From Nocardiopsis sp. N85 (GTDB lineage Bacteria > Actinomycetota > Actinomycetes > Streptosporangiales > Streptosporangiaceae), in assembly GCF_028882275.1 (NCBI RefSeq), contig NZ_JARBUT010000014.1, forward strand, positions 1-64,000: a DNA stretch of 64,000 bases. The letters run 5' to 3'. The translations under genes and the position numbers were made by a program. This document shows, piece after piece, positions 25,935 through 37,151 of this stretch. The notes beneath the pieces were generated by a model. That model was not told where the DNA came from and did no database searches. It saw nothing but the letters and a program-made list of their open reading frames with translations. Each line of letters starts with the position of its first letter. Within the stretch, counting starts at the first letter, position 1.

Positions 25935-28900
25935 ATGGCACATCAGCAGCCCCTGCTCCGGGATGTCATCGACATCAAGGAGTCCATCTCCACCTCGGAC
26001 TTCGTCCTGAGCCTGGCCGAGGCCGTCACCTCCGAGGGCACTGAGGCCGCGCTCCGCGACTACGTGGTCACCGACAAGCTCCTGGACAACTTCGACGAGG
26101 CCCTGAGCCTGGTCCGTGCCGCACTGGACGGGCGGACGTCGAAGGCCGCCTACCTGCACGGCTCCTTCGGTTCCGGTAAGTCGCACTTCATGGCGGTGCT
26201 GCACGCGCTGCTCACCAACCACCCCGCGGTCCGCTCCCGGGGCGACTTCGACCCGGTGCTGGGCAAGCACGAGTGGCTCGCCACCGACGGGCGCAGGTTC
26301 CTGCTGGTGCCCTACCACATGCTCGGCGCTAAGGCGCTGGAGCAGCGGGTCCTGGGCGGCTACGTCGAGCACGTCCGCAAGCTCCACCCCGACGCCCCGA
26401 CCCCGCAGGTGTACCGGACCGACGCCCTGTTTGACACCATCCGCTCCATGCGCAGGAGGATGGGGGACGCCGCGGTCATCGAGGGGCTGAGCGCCACCGC
26501 CTCGGACGGAGCCGACGCCGTGGCTGACGACGATGACGACTGGGACACGTTCGCCTGGACGCCCGAGCTGCTCGATACCGCCCTGAACACCCCGGAGGCG
26601 GCCGAGGGCGTCGAGCTGAACCTGGTGGACCCGAGCACTCCCGCCGAGCTGCGGGCCAAGCTCGTCAACGACGCCGGAACGAACCTGCTCACCGGGTTCG
26701 CCAGCGGTGCGGCCGAGGACGAGCACGGGTTCATCTCCCTGGACGCCGGGCTGTCCGTCATCGCCGAGCACGCCCGCTCGCTCGGCTACGACGGGCTCGT
26801 CCTGTTCCTGGACGAGCTGATCCTGTGGCTGGCCACCCTCATCCACGACCAGCGGTTCGTGGCCCGCGAGGCCAGCAAGATCACCAACTTCGTGGAGGGC
26901 GGGGACGCCCGGCGCGCCATCCCGATCGTCTCCTTCATCGCCCGCCAGCGCGACCTGCGCGAACTGGTCGGCGAGGAGGTGTCCGGGGCCGCCGAGTCCT
27001 CCATCCAGGACACGCTCAACCTGGCCTCGGGCCGATTCGACAAGATCACCCTGGAGGACCGCAACCTCCCGCAGATCGCGCACGCGCGCCTGCTCAGGCC
27101 CAAGGAGGGCAAGGCCCCGCTCGTCGATGAGGCCTTCGCCCGCACCAAGCGGTCCGGCGGTCCCCAGGTGTGGGACGCCCTGCTCGGGTCGGACCACGGA
27201 GCCACGGGCGCCGACGAGGAGTCGTTCCGGCTCACCTACCCCTTCTCACCTGCGTTCATGGACACGCTGGTGCACATCTCCTCCGCGCTCCAGCGGTCCC
27301 GCACCGGCCTCAAGCTCATGGGACAGCTCCTCGCCGACCACCGCGACGACCTGCGCCTGGGCGACCTGGTGCCGGTCGGCGACCTGTACCCGGTGATCGC
27401 CCAGGGCGGCGACAAGCCGTTCGTGGACAGCCTCAAGGTGGTCTTCGAGGCCGCCGACAAGCTGTACCGCAACAAGTTGCGCCCCTACCTGCTCAACACC
27501 TACAACCTCTCCGAGGACGAGGTCGACCAGTACCTGCACCACCGCGACCGGATCCAGCATCCGGGCCTGAAGGGACGCTGCGCGGCGTTCGTCGGTGAGA
27601 ACCGCCTGGTGTGCACCCTGCTGCTGTCGGCGCTGGCACCGAGCACCCCCGCGCTCAGCGACCTGACGATCCGCCAGCTGGGCGCCCTCAACCACGGCTC
27701 GGTCCAGGCACCCATCCCGGGCACCGAGGTCGACATCATCAGGAACAAGGTCGCCGAGTGGGCGGCCCGGTTCCCCGAGATCAAGGAGACCGGTACCCCG
27801 GCCGCACCCGGTGTCCGGCTGGAGCTCACCGGGATCGACGTCGACTCGGTGGTGCAGAACGCCGCGGTCAACGACAACGCGGGCAACCGCGCCGCCCTGG
27901 CCAAGCGGCTGCTGGCCGAGGAACTGGGGGTGGAGCGGGCCGACGGGCGCCTGGGCGCCGACGACCTGCACCTGGTCTGGCGGGGCTCCCAGCGGACCGC
28001 CGAGGTGGTCTTCGGCAACCTCGCCGACGAGGACGAGTTGCCCGACCACGACCTCCAGCCGCAACTGGAGGACCAGTGGCGGATCATCATCGACCTCCCC
28101 TTCGACGAGAACGACCGTACTCCGCGGGACGACGCGAACCGCATGACGACCCTGCGCCAGCGCCAAGGCGAGGGCCACCGGACTCGGACGGTGGCGTGGA
28201 TCCCCGACCACCTGTCCACGCAGCGGTGGGCGGACTTCCGCCGGCTCGTCATCATCGACCGGGCCCTGGCCGATGAGGGCCGGTTCGCCAACCAGTACGC
28301 GGCGCACCTGAACGCCGACAACAAGGACCGGGCCAAGGGTCTGCTCCAGTCCCAGCGCGAAGCCCTGCTCAAGCAGGTCAAGGCCGCGTTCAAGCAGGCG
28401 TACGGGCTGGCGGAGAAGAAGCCGGGCGACGTGGTGACCGGTTTCGACGACCACTTCCACGCCCTGCCCGACATCAGCGGGCTGAAGGTCTCCATCGGCC
28501 AGTCCATGCGCGAGGGCGTCCGTCACGTGGTGGGCAAGCTCCTGGTCCACCAGTTCCCCGAGCACCCCGACCTCGACCCGGAGGGCACCGGCACCGCGGT
28601 CAGAACCGGCGACGCCAGGACCGTGTTCACGCACGTGCGCGCCGCAGCCGAGAAGACCGACCGACGCACCGAGGTCCCGGCCAAGGACCGCGCCGTCATG
28701 CGGCGCGTCGCCCAGCCGCTCGGCCTCGGACAGCAGAAGGAGGCCTACTTCGAGCTGTCCACCCGGTGGGCCGACCACTTCCATGCGCAGGCCCGCGCCG
28801 AGGGCGTCACCGGGGACCTGAGCCTGACCCACCTGACCGACTGGACCGACAGGCCCGGGCGACGCGGACTCGAACCGTTCCTGGCCGCACTGGTCGCGGC

Positions 28901-29849
28901 CTCGTTCGCCGAGATGACCGACCGGGTGTGGGTGCGCAACGGCGTTCCCCTGGACCCCGTCCCCGAGCTGACCAGGTTCAAGCCGGGCGACGCGCTGCGC
29001 GAGCAGCCCAGCCCCGCCCAGGAGGACTGGGACCGCGCACGAGGCCGCTTCGAGGTGATCTTCGGAGAGAAGGCGCCCACGCTGCGCCGGGGCCGGATGG
29101 TCAACCACTTCGCCCGGCAGATCACCCAGGCCGCCGGTGCCCACCGCGAGGACGCCGCGGACCTGGTCCGCAAGCTGGAGGAGCACTCGGTGTTCCTCAA
29201 GCTGGACGAGACCGGTGAGACCGGCCGCCTGGCCCTGGCCCGCCGCTCGCACGAACTGCTCAAGGAACTGGCGGAGGCCGGACAGGGGACGGCGGGCACG
29301 ACCGGGGCCAAGCGCACCATCGAGGCGCTGGCCCGGTTCGATCTGGGGCCGGCCAACCCCGAACGGTACGGGACCTCGATCAAGCAGGCGCACCGGGTGG
29401 CCGGGGCGCTGACGGCCGCCTCCTGGGACACCCTGGAACTCGCCGAGGGCCAGGGCACCGAGGGCCACTCGCTGCTGGAGTCGTTGCGCGGGGTGGCACG
29501 GGCGGACCAGTTCACCGCCGACCTCGTGGAGGCGCTGGAGCGCACCCGCCGCGAAGTGACCGCTCTGATCAGGCGGAACCAGAAGCGCGACGACCACGGT
29601 GACCGTACCGTCCCCGCTCCCAAGCCGGACGACGTCTCCCTGGACACCCCCTCCCGTGACCCGCGGGTCGCCGCCGAACCCGCGGAGGAGACCGGTACCG
29701 GCACGGGTACGGGCACGGTGCGCCGCTCGGGTGTCGCGCACACCACGGCACGGGAGGCCGCTCGCCGACTGGAAGCGGAGCTGTCCGCCCTGCGCAGGAC
29801 CCACCCCGATGCCACCGTCGAGATCACCTGGCGGGTGGTGGAGCAGTGA
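25935..29849 (+). CDS. pglY: BREX type 2 P-loop ATPase PglY
   Basis: A 1304-residue ATPase starting [18 protein letters not shown]. Walker A is [12 protein letters not shown] (residues ~74-85) and the Walker B segment is [14 protein letters not shown]. The family equivalent in type 1 BREX is BrxC. A glycine/threonine-rich TGTGTGTGT stretch lies near the C-terminus. It follows pglX by 53 bases with GAAGGAGAGG upstream of the ATG. Its stop overlaps the pglZ start by four bases, so the two are co-translated. PglY and PglZ are both required in the Streptomyces Pgl system. Confidence 0.92.
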   Translation: MAHQQPLLRDVIDIKESISTSDFVLSLAEAVTSEGTEAALRDYVVTDKLLDNFDEALSLVRAALDGRTSKAAYLHGSFGSGKSHFMAVLHALLTNHPAVRSRGDFDPVLGKHEWLATDGRRFLLVPYHMLGAKALEQRVLGGYVEHVRKLHPDAPTPQVYRTDALFDTIRSMRRRMGDAAVIEGLSATASDGADAVADDDDDWDTFAWTPELLDTALNTPEAAEGVELNLVDPSTPAELRAKLVNDAGTNLLTGFASGAAEDEHGFISLDAGLSVIAEHARSLGYDGLVLFLDELILWLATLIHDQRFVAREASKITNFVEGGDARRAIPIVSFIARQRDLRELVGEEVSGAAESSIQDTLNLASGRFDKITLEDRNLPQIAHARLLRPKEGKAPLVDEAFARTKRSGGPQVWDALLGSDHGATGADEESFRLTYPFSPAFMDTLVHISSALQRSRTGLKLMGQLLADHRDDLRLGDLVPVGDLYPVIAQGGDKPFVDSLKVVFEAADKLYRNKLRPYLLNTYNLSEDEVDQYLHHRDRIQHPGLKGRCAAFVGENRLVCTLLLSALAPSTPALSDLTIRQLGALNHGSVQAPIPGTEVDIIRNKVAEWAARFPEIKETGTPAAPGVRLELTGIDVDSVVQNAAVNDNAGNRAALAKRLLAEELGVERADGRLGADDLHLVWRGSQRTAEVVFGNLADEDELPDHDLQPQLEDQWRIIIDLPFDENDRTPRDDANRMTTLRQRQGEGHRTRTVAWIPDHLSTQRWADFRRLVIIDRALADEGRFANQYAAHLNADNKDRAKGLLQSQREALLKQVKAAFKQAYGLAEKKPGDVVTGFDDHFHALPDISGLKVSIGQSMREGVRHVVGKLLVHQFPEHPDLDPEGTGTAVRTGDARTVFTHVRAAAEKTDRRTEVPAKDRAVMRRVAQPLGLGQQKEAYFELSTRWADHFHAQARAEGVTGDLSLTHLTDWTDRPGRRGLEPFLAALVAASFAEMTDRVWVRNGVPLDPVPELTRFKPGDALREQPSPAQEDWDRARGRFEVIFGEKAPTLRRGRMVNHFARQITQAAGAHREDAADLVRKLEEHSVFLKLDETGETGRLALARRSHELLKELAEAGQGTAGTTGAKRTIEALARFDLGPANPERYGTSIKQAHRVAGALTAASWDTLELAEGQGTEGHSLLESLRGVARADQFTADLVEALERTRREVTALIRRNQKRDDHGDRTVPAPKPDDVSLDTPSRDPRVAAEPAEETGTGTGTGTVRRSGVAHTTAREAARRLEAELSALRRTHPDATVEITWRVVEQ

Positions 29850-32710
29850 GCGCCACGACGACGGCCGTGCCGCGGCTGACCCTCGCGGCCCTGACCCAGC
29901 ACCTGTCCGCCCAGAAATCCCTGGAGGACTCCCTCACCGGCACCGGACGGCGGCGTGCGGTCCTACTGCGGTCCGCTCCGGAGTGGACCGGCCCGGCCGA
30001 ACACGGCTGGGACGGGGGCAGGTGCGCCCGTGTCGCGGCGGCGCCCTCACCGCTGGCCGTGCACGAACTGGTCATCGACCACTTCGCCCGCACCGACGGA
30101 GCCCGGCTCCTGGTCGTCCTCACCGACCGGGAACAGGACGAACTCGACCCGGCCGTCCTCGCCCGCGTGCACAAGCAGCGCGTGGAGGACGTGGACGGCT
30201 GGGACGTGGTGCGGGAGGCGTTCGGTGCCGAGGCGGTCGACCCCCGGCTCAAGGACGAGGGGTGGGCCTCGGAGTCCCTGCTCGACGCCCTGCCGCCGGG
30301 AGGCTGGCCCCGCCTTCCCGGCGGAACCCTGGCCCGCCGCCACGCCCTGACCGAGCTGGCCCTGCGCCGCCTGCGCCTGGGCCGCTACGGCGAGGAAGGC
30401 GACCGGGACGCCGAGGGGCCCGGAGGGCTCGACACCCACGCGCTGCTGCGCTGGACGACCGTTCCCGGCAACACCGAACTCCTCCTCGCGCTGCGCGGCC
30501 CCGAGAGGTCCGGGCTGGAAGCCTTCCTCGGGGAGCCCGAACAGGCCGGACCGGCGGGCCGGGTCCTGGTCGCCTTGGCGGAGGCGGAACACGGTCAGGA
30601 CGCGCTCGCCTACGGCCTGGTGTGCTCGGCGCTGTGGAACGACGGCTACGAGCCCGACGCCGCCGCCTACCGGGCCCGGGGGCGCGCAGAGCGGTGGCTG
30701 GGCGAGGAACCCCCCGCCCAGGGGGAGGCCCTGGACCTGCTGCTCACCGTGTTCGGCCGCTCCTGCGCCGACTACGTGTCCACCCTGCTCACGGTCGGAC
30801 GCCAGGGCGGGGATGGGGCGCGTGAGGCGCTGCGGATCACCGGTCCGGCCCTGGACCGGGCCTCCCGCCTGGCCGACCAGTTCGGCGCGGGCACCGCCGC
30901 CGCGCACAGCCCCCTCCTCCGGGAGGGGCTGGACACGCGCTTCGCCACCGTCGGACGCGCGCTGGCCGACGGCCTGCCCGAGGAGGCCGCCTCCGCCGTG
31001 GCGCGACTGGAGGCGCACGAACTCGCCGGGGACGCCGACCCACGGGTGCGCGTCGAGCGCGTCCGTATGGGGCTCCGCCTGGTCCGGTGGCTGGCCACCG
31101 ACCCCGTCGCCGAGACCGACACCGTGGCCTCGGGGGTGGACCGGCAGGTCTGCGACACCGGATGGGTCGACCGGGCGCTCGACCACATCGAGGCGGGCGG
31201 GGACCCCGGCCCAGAGCTGAGAGCCGCCTACGCCCGCCTCGGCGCGCGGGTCCGGGAGCGGCTCCATGAGATCGACCGCTCCTTCGCGCGGACCCTCGCC
31301 ACGTGGACGGCGGCGGGCACCGACCCCGGGTCGATGCTCACCGTGGAGACCTTCCTGGAGCGCGTCGTGCGCCCCGTGGTCGCGGACAAGGCCGGGTACC
31401 GGGTCCTGCTGCTGGTCCTGGACGGGATGAGTGCGGCGATCGCCGCGGAGCTGGCCGAGGAACTGCGACTGCGCTGGGCCGAGTACGACCCCCTCCCCGG
31501 TACCGCCGACTCCCCACCCCGGCGGCGCGGGATGGCCGCCGCACTGCCCACCCTGACCGCGGTCTCCCGGACCTCGCTGTTCGCCGGTCGGCTCATGAAG
31601 GGCTCCCAGACCGACGAGCGCAGGCTCTTCCCGCAGCACCGGTTCTGGCGCGGCGCCCCAGCCGCCGTCTTCCACAAGGACGCGCTGCGGATCGAGCAGA
31701 CGGGGGACCCCTTCGACACCGGGCTGACCGAGGCCCTGACCGACGGGCGCACCCACGTCGCCGTCGTCCTGAACACCATCGACGACCGCCTCGCCAAGGA
31801 GCAGAAGCTCGGAGACGGTGCGTGGGGGCTCAAGGACGTGGGCAAACTCCCCGAACTGCTGACCGTGGCCGCCGAACAGGGGATGGCGGTCATCCTCACC
31901 AGCGACCACGGGCACGTCGTCGACCGGCACGGGAACGCCGTCGCGGCCGACGCCGTCGGCTCCGCCCGCCACCGCGAACCCGGAGGCCTCCTCCAGGACA
32001 ACGAGATCGACCTGTCCGGGCCCCGGGTGGTGTGGCCCGAACCGGGAGCGGAGATCGTCGCCCTGTGGGACGCCGACTCCCGCTACACCGCCCAGAAGGC
32101 GGGGTATCACGGTGGTGCCTCCCCGGCCGAGTTCACCATCCCGGTCTTGGCGTTCCTGCCCTTCGGAGCCGAGCCGCCCAAGGGCTGGCGCGAACTCGGC
32201 GACCAGCAGCCGCGGTGGTGGGACACCGACGGTGCCCCCGAGACCCGCCGCTCTTCCGCACCGGACAAGCCCGTCCCGGTCCGGCGGAACCGGCCCACGA
32301 AGCAGCAGACCGAGATCGAGCAGACCCACGACGCGCTGTTCGACGTCGCCCGGACGCCCGAACAGACCGCGCCCGTACCTGCGGCGGAGACCGGCGGGCA
32401 GGCCCTGGCCCGGCGCCTGTGCGAGTCCGGCCTCTTCCAGGCCCAGACGGAGCTGCTCGCCCGCAAGCCCAACAGGGCGGCCCTGGACCGGATCGAGCAG
32501 GCCGTCGGGATGCTTCTGGAAGCCGGAACCCTGCCCACCACGGCGCTGGCCCAGCGGGTGGGCCACCCCCAGGGGCGCGCCGACGGGTTCGCCGCCGTGC
32601 TGCGCCAGCTCCTCAACTACGACGGGGTGCAGGTGCTGGAAACCTTGTCCGACGGGCGGACCCTGCGGCTGAACACCGCCCTGCTCCGCGAGCAGTTCGA
32701 GCTGGAGTAG
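29846..32710 (+). CDS. pglZ: BREX type 2 alkaline phosphatase-superfamily protein PglZ
   Basis: A 954-residue protein beginning with GTG in a GTGA overlap with pglY. The PglZ domain of the alkaline phosphatase superfamily is recognisable by [20 protein letters not shown] (near residue 525; the Asp is the metal/nucleophile region), the Thr/Ser-rich [10 protein letters not shown] segment, and [12 protein letters not shown] (near 685), which carries the metal-binding Asp and His residues. The C-terminal 120 residues are a helical winged-helix-like part. PglZ is the hallmark protein shared by all BREX types; in other systems it has metal-dependent nuclease activity. Confidence 0.93.
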   Translation: MSATTTAVPRLTLAALTQHLSAQKSLEDSLTGTGRRRAVLLRSAPEWTGPAEHGWDGGRCARVAAAPSPLAVHELVIDHFARTDGARLLVVLTDREQDELDPAVLARVHKQRVEDVDGWDVVREAFGAEAVDPRLKDEGWASESLLDALPPGGWPRLPGGTLARRHALTELALRRLRLGRYGEEGDRDAEGPGGLDTHALLRWTTVPGNTELLLALRGPERSGLEAFLGEPEQAGPAGRVLVALAEAEHGQDALAYGLVCSALWNDGYEPDAAAYRARGRAERWLGEEPPAQGEALDLLLTVFGRSCADYVSTLLTVGRQGGDGAREALRITGPALDRASRLADQFGAGTAAAHSPLLREGLDTRFATVGRALADGLPEEAASAVARLEAHELAGDADPRVRVERVRMGLRLVRWLATDPVAETDTVASGVDRQVCDTGWVDRALDHIEAGGDPGPELRAAYARLGARVRERLHEIDRSFARTLATWTAAGTDPGSMLTVETFLERVVRPVVADKAGYRVLLLVLDGMSAAIAAELAEELRLRWAEYDPLPGTADSPPRRRGMAAALPTLTAVSRTSLFAGRLMKGSQTDERRLFPQHRFWRGAPAAVFHKDALRIEQTGDPFDTGLTEALTDGRTHVAVVLNTIDDRLAKEQKLGDGAWGLKDVGKLPELLTVAAEQGMAVILTSDHGHVVDRHGNAVAADAVGSARHREPGGLLQDNEIDLSGPRVVWPEPGAEIVALWDADSRYTAQKAGYHGGASPAEFTIPVLAFLPFGAEPPKGWRELGDQQPRWWDTDGAPETRRSSAPDKPVPVRRNRPTKQQTEIEQTHDALFDVARTPEQTAPVPAAETGGQALARRLCESGLFQAQTELLARKPNRAALDRIEQAVGMLLEAGTLPTTALAQRVGHPQGRADGFAAVLRQLLNYDGVQVLETLSDGRTLRLNTALLREQFELE

Positions 32711-32723
32711 GCCCCATGGGAGA

Positions 32724-34055
32724 GTGGAGGGCGTGAACGACGCAGGATCATCCCGCCCCGTCCAGGTCAGTGCGGCCCGCCGCCGCGGCGTGATCGACGC
32801 GCTGCGGCGCGGCGCCGTGCCCGAGAGCGGACTGGACCTCCTCGCGACCGGCCTGGGCCGGTTCGAGCAGGCCCTGGACGAGGAACTGGACGCGGTGGCC
32901 TCCGGGGAGGCCCGGTTCAAGGCCGTACGCGGCGAGTACGGGTCTGGCAAGACCTTCTTCACCCGCTGGCTCGGAGAACGCGCCAAGCGGCGCAACTTCG
33001 CGGTCTGTGAGATCCAGGTCTCGGAGACCGAGACGCCTCTCCACAGGCTGGAGACCGTCTACCGCCGGCTGACCGAGCGGCTGACCACCTCCAGCTTCCC
33101 GCCCAGCGCGCTGCGACCGGTCGTGGACGCCTGGTTCTACGCGCTGGAGGAAGACGCCCTGGCCGACGGGGCCACCGAGGAGGAACTGCCCGCAGCGGTG
33201 GAGCGCCTCCTCACCGCCCGGCTGGCCGAGGTGTCCCGGCACGCCCCGTCGTTCGCGACCGCGCTGCGCGGCTACCGCGCCGCGCTCGCCGAGGGCGACG
33301 AGGCCACCGCCGCCGCGGTGCTGGCCTGGCTCGGCGGCCAGCCCCACGTGGCCGCCTCCGCCCGGCGCGCCGCCGGAGTGCGCGGCGACCTCGACCACTT
33401 CGGGGCCCTGGGCTCCCTCCAGGGGCTGCTGACCGTCCTGCGCGACAGTGGCCACCCCGGCCTGCTGGTGGTCCTGGACGAGGTGGAGACCCTCCAGCGC
33501 GTGCGCTCCGACGCCCGCGACAAGGCCCTCAACGCCCTCCGCCAGCTCATCGACGAGGTGTACTCGGGGCGCTTCCCCGGGCTGTACCTGGTGATCACCG
33601 GCACCCCCGCCTTCTACGACGGGCAGCAGGGCGTGCAGCGGCTCGCCCCGCTCGCGCAGCGCCTGGCCACCGACTTCACCACCGACCCGCGCTTCGACAG
33701 CCCGCGCGCCCCGCAGATCCGCCTGCCCGGCTTCACCACCGACTCGCTGATGAGTCTCGGCATCACCATCCGCGACCTGTACGCCGAAGGCTCCCAGGAC
33801 CCCGACCGGGTCAAACGGGTGGCCGACGACGCCTACGTGGCCGACCTGGCGCGGGCCGTGGGCGGAGCGCTCGGGGGGAAGGTCGGGGTGGCGCCCCGGC
33901 TGTTCCTCAAGAAGCTGGTGGGCGACGTGCTGGACCGCGTCGACCAGTTCGAGGACTTCGATCCCAGGGAGCACTACCGGCTGACCGTGCGGGACACCGA
34001 GCTCACCGAGACCGAGCGCAACCTCACCGCCGACGACGTCGAGCTGGACCTGTAG
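32724..34055 (+). CDS. brxD: BREX type 2 ATP-binding protein BrxD (DUF2791)
   Basis: A 443-residue ATPase with Walker A GEYGSGKTFFTRWLGERA (near residue 70) and Walker B LLVVLDEVETLQRV (near 250), then ITGTPAFYDGQQGV. This is the DUF2791 family of BREX type 2, an ORC/Cdc6-like ATPase partner of the BrxHI helicase. The start is GTG at 32724; a second GTG at 32733, directly after GGAGGG, is possible but too close to that motif. The stop at 34053-34055 abuts the GTG start of brxHI with no gap. Confidence 0.9.
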   Translation: MEGVNDAGSSRPVQVSAARRRGVIDALRRGAVPESGLDLLATGLGRFEQALDEELDAVASGEARFKAVRGEYGSGKTFFTRWLGERAKRRNFAVCEIQVSETETPLHRLETVYRRLTERLTTSSFPPSALRPVVDAWFYALEEDALADGATEEELPAAVERLLTARLAEVSRHAPSFATALRGYRAALAEGDEATAAAVLAWLGGQPHVAASARRAAGVRGDLDHFGALGSLQGLLTVLRDSGHPGLLVVLDEVETLQRVRSDARDKALNALRQLIDEVYSGRFPGLYLVITGTPAFYDGQQGVQRLAPLAQRLATDFTTDPRFDSPRAPQIRLPGFTTDSLMSLGITIRDLYAEGSQDPDRVKRVADDAYVADLARAVGGALGGKVGVAPRLFLKKLVGDVLDRVDQFEDFDPREHYRLTVRDTELTETERNLTADDVELDL

Positions 34056-36191
34056 GTGGGCGCCGACCCGGTGGACCGGCTCGACCCGGTCGTGCTGCAC
34101 CACATCGTCAACACGCTGGGCTGGCCGGACCTGCGGCCCCTGCAGCGAGCCGCGATCGACCCGCTGATGGACGGCGAGGACGCGATCCTGCTGGCGCCCA
34201 CCGCGGGCGGCAAGACCGAGGCCGCGTGCTTCCCGCTGCTCTCGGCGATGCGGGCGGGCGACTGGGACGGTCTGTCCGTGCTCTACCTGTGTCCGCTCAA
34301 GGCGCTGCTCAACAACCTCCTCACCCGCGTCGACGGCTACGCGAACTGGTTGGGGTTCCGCGCCGGCCTCTGGCACGGGGACACCCGTCAGTCCCAGCGG
34401 CGGCGCATGCGCACGGACCCGCCCCAGATCCTGCTCACCACCCCCGAATCCCTGGAGTCGATGCTCCTGGGGACGACCACCGACCACGAGGTGTTCCTGG
34501 GCGGGGTCCGGGCCGTGGTCGTGGACGAGGTGCACGCCTTCGCCGGGGACGACCGGGGCTGGCACCTGCTGGCCGTCCTGGAACGACTGGAACGGCTGAC
34601 CGGACACCGCATCCAGCGGGTCGGCCTGTCGGCGACGGTCGGCAACCCCGAAGACCTGCTCACCTGGTTGCAGGGTGCCTCCTCGGCGGAACGGCCGGGA
34701 CGGGTGGTCGCTCCGGGGGTCGACCTTCCGGGTGGGGCGGGCGCCGGCGCACCGCCCCCGGGAGAGGTCGAACTGGACTACGTCGGGTCCGTCGCCAACG
34801 CGGCCAAGGTGATCGCGGCCCTGCACCGGGGCGAGAAACGCCTGGTGTTCTGCGACTCCCGCCGCCAGGTCGAGGAACTGGGGGCGGCCCTGCGCGCCCG
34901 GGACGTGCAGGTGTTCCTGTCCCACGCCTCCCTGTCGGTCGACGAGCGCACCCGCTCGGAACAGGCGTTCGCCGAGGCCCGGGACTGCGTCATCGTCTCC
35001 ACCTCCACGCTGGAACTGGGAATCGACGTCGGAGACCTGGACCGGGTCATCCAGATCGACGCACCCGACACGGTCGCCTCCTTCCTCCAGCGCATCGGGC
35101 GTACCGGGCGACGGCAGGGGAGCGCCCGCAACTGCCTCTTCCTGGCCACGGACGAGCAGGCGCTGCTGCACGCCGCCGGCCTGCTGCTGCTGTGGAGCCG
35201 GGGCTGGGTGGAGCCGGTCGACGCGCCGCCCGAGCCGCGCCACCTGGTGGCACAGCAACTGCTCGCGCTGGTGCTCCAGAAACACCGGGTCGGAGATCGC
35301 CTGTGGCCGCAGGAATGGAACGGCCTGGCCCCGTTCGACCGCTCGGCCGCACCGATCCTGCGGAACATGGTCGAGCAGGGGTTCCTGGACTCCGACGAGG
35401 GGATGCTGTTCGTCGGCCCGGAGGCCGAGCGGCGCTTCGGAAAGCGGCACTTCATCGAGCTGACGGCCTCCTTCACCGCGCCGCCCCAGTTCACCGTGCT
35501 CTCAGGCCGTCAGGAGATCGGATCGGCCGACACCTCCGTGCTGACGGAGGAACGCGAGGGGCCCCGGCTGCTGCTGCTCGGAGGGAGGAGCTGGCGGGTC
35601 ACCCACATCGACTGGACCAGGCGCCGGGCCTTCGTCGAACCCGCCGACGGCGGTGGAGTGGCCAAGTGGACCTCGGGGGCGGTCTCCGGGCTGTCCTTCG
35701 CCCTCACCCGCGCCATGCGAGACGTCATGCTGGGAACCGACCCACCGGTGCCCTTCACCGCGCGGGCTCGGACCGCCCTGTCGGAGCTGCGGGACGAGCA
35801 GGCGCCGTCGTCCGTCCACCCCGGCGGAACCCTGATCACCCGGGAGGGCGACGGCGTGCGCTGGTGGACCTGGGCGGGCTACCGGGCCAACGCCACCCTG
35901 ACCGCGACCCTGTCCTCGGTCACCGACCCGGTGCAGCGGCCCACGGACCTCTCGGTGCGGCTGCGGGAGGACGTCACCGCCGAGATGTGGGCGAAGGCCC
36001 GGGAAGTGGTGCGTTCGGACGGGCCGCTGGTGCTCCCGGACGTGGACCCGCGTGCGGCGCGGGGCCTGAAGTTCGCGGCCGTGCTGCCCGACCGCTTGGC
36101 CGTGGCGACGGTGGCCGCGCGTCTGGCGGACTTCGACGGCGCGCGCCGGGTGCTGGACGAACCGGTGCGGATCCAGATGCCTCCTTCATAG
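34056..36191 (+). CDS. brxHI: BREX type 2 helicase BrxHI (Lhr-like)
   Basis: A 711-residue superfamily 2 helicase starting at a GTG that touches the brxD stop. Motifs: Q-motif region LGWPDLRPLQRAAIDPL, Walker A APTAGGKTEAA (near 47), DEVH in VVVDEVHAFAGDDRG (near 157), SATVGN (motif III), STLELGIDVGDLDRVIQ (motif V) and QRIGRTGRRQGSA (motif VI, near 346), then an Lhr-type C-terminal region. It ends the six-gene BREX operon. A short CCGGG-centred hairpin near 36216-36231 follows, without a T-run. Confidence 0.92.
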   Translation: MGADPVDRLDPVVLHHIVNTLGWPDLRPLQRAAIDPLMDGEDAILLAPTAGGKTEAACFPLLSAMRAGDWDGLSVLYLCPLKALLNNLLTRVDGYANWLGFRAGLWHGDTRQSQRRRMRTDPPQILLTTPESLESMLLGTTTDHEVFLGGVRAVVVDEVHAFAGDDRGWHLLAVLERLERLTGHRIQRVGLSATVGNPEDLLTWLQGASSAERPGRVVAPGVDLPGGAGAGAPPPGEVELDYVGSVANAAKVIAALHRGEKRLVFCDSRRQVEELGAALRARDVQVFLSHASLSVDERTRSEQAFAEARDCVIVSTSTLELGIDVGDLDRVIQIDAPDTVASFLQRIGRTGRRQGSARNCLFLATDEQALLHAAGLLLLWSRGWVEPVDAPPEPRHLVAQQLLALVLQKHRVGDRLWPQEWNGLAPFDRSAAPILRNMVEQGFLDSDEGMLFVGPEAERRFGKRHFIELTASFTAPPQFTVLSGRQEIGSADTSVLTEEREGPRLLLLGGRSWRVTHIDWTRRRAFVEPADGGGVAKWTSGAVSGLSFALTRAMRDVMLGTDPPVPFTARARTALSELRDEQAPSSVHPGGTLITREGDGVRWWTWAGYRANATLTATLSSVTDPVQRPTDLSVRLREDVTAEMWAKAREVVRSDGPLVLPDVDPRAARGLKFAAVLPDRLAVATVAARLADFDGARRVLDEPVRIQMPPS

Positions 36192-36272
36192 AGTTCGAAA
36201 AGCGAGATTCGCAATCCGGGCCCCCGCCCGGAACAGGGACATCACAGGCGAAGAGCCGAATCAGAAGAAGAG

Positions 36273-36420
36273 ATCAACCCTCTGGCGGATCGAGGGGAGA
36301 ACCGCCATGTGGAGTATCCGCGTCGGAGACCATCGCATCCGCAAGTAGATGAACGACGGCGTGCTCGTCGTCCTCACCCCCGACGTCGCCTTCTGGGATG
36401 GGTTATGCGACGATCTGTAA
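36273..36420 (+). pseudogene. Decayed RelE/ParE-type toxin fragment
   Basis: One frame from 36273 gives NPLADRGENR. One base on, from ATG 36307, the text continues WSIRVGDHRIRK, stop, MNDGVLVVLTPDV. Together this mirrors the central and C-terminal part of RelE toxins (NPRP..KLxGRxxxWRIRVGDYRVIYxxDDxxLVVLVV). The frameshift near 36303 and in-frame TAG at 36346-36348 break it, and no antitoxin gene is visible. It lies just after the defence operon, at the boundary to a lower-GC block. Confidence 0.6.
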
Positions 36421-36790
36421 TCCTGGCCTCTGAAGGATGACGCACGCATAGGACAGAGTTCGCCGGTGACCTTTCACCATCCAAGGCCAGGCCATAGATC
36501 GCTGTTCCGAGTGTCGTGGCGGATCAGTCGAATCACGCCGGCACTGTGGGAGAGTCCCGTCGAAGTCAAGTGGATGGCCGGATGAGGACATGGTGTGCGG
36601 GATCCTGCATGTGCACCCATCCTCGAAATGCTTGTGGCCGTAGGTGTGAGTAGAGTTGTGCCTGTGTGAGGACACCTCAATCATGGTTCTCGCATCTCTG
36701 CGTTTTCGGGTCCGCCGGGGAAATGGTGAGACGTGCTGTTCCCTGGGCGGTGGCGTTGCGGGCCTGGCGGGCTGAGTCACTGAAAGGAAT
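36421..36790. other. Intergenic region without recognised gene
   Basis: About 370 bases of mixed composition between the RelE remnant and the next gene. Open frames exist on the minus strand but have no ribosome binding site, known domains or GC-rich third positions. GAAAGGA at 36782-36788 is the ribosome binding site of the gene at 36796. Confidence 0.45.
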
Positions 36791-36795
36791 ATGAA

Positions 36796-37119
36796 ATGAG
36801 TTCGGATGGGGTCGGGGCCAACTGGGCGGCTATGGGCAAAGCCGAGCAGGCGGAGGCGCTCGCTGAAGCGATGGTCGGCCTCGAGGAGACATTTGAACTT
36901 CTCATCGGTGAAATCGCCCCGGCAGCAGGTCCCGTGGAAGCCGACTATCACAAGTTCAAGGAGAACCTTCAGCCAGAAATCCGTAAAGTGCAGTGGAATG
37001 GCCTGGCATTGGCCGACGATATCCAGGCGGGAGCTTCGGAAATTGCTCGGAACGACTACGAGTCCAGTGAAGAATATCGCGGAGCCTGGGGGGAGATCCC
37101 CAAGGTGAACTTCTTCTGA
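36796..37119 (+). CDS. Small helical protein, WXG100/ESX-like
   Basis: A 107-residue, acidic, almost entirely helical protein starting MSSDGVGANWAAMGKAEQ and ending EIPKVNFF. Its length, the N-terminal W and the coiled-coil character (EALAEAMVGLEETFELLIGEI) resemble WXG100/ESX secretion substrates, but there is no strict WXG turn between two helices; a QWNGLA stretch lies in the middle. The start follows GAAAGGA by seven bases. It precedes an 846-residue gene by 32 bases in the same direction, with GGAGG between. Membership of the ESX group is a guess. Confidence 0.5.
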   Translation: MSSDGVGANWAAMGKAEQAEALAEAMVGLEETFELLIGEIAPAAGPVEADYHKFKENLQPEIRKVQWNGLALADDIQAGASEIARNDYESSEEYRGAWGEIPKVNFF

Positions 37120-37151
37120 CCCCAAGTCCCGTCGCGAATCGGAGGTTCACC

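Noticed and set aside
30047..32995. 982-residue minus-strand frame opposite pglZ
   Set aside because: Antisense shadow of pglZ; composition only.
36403..37125. 240-residue minus-strand frame across the gap after the RelE remnant
   Set aside because: It overlaps the well-supported 107-residue gene, lacks a ribosome binding site and has no recognisable domain.
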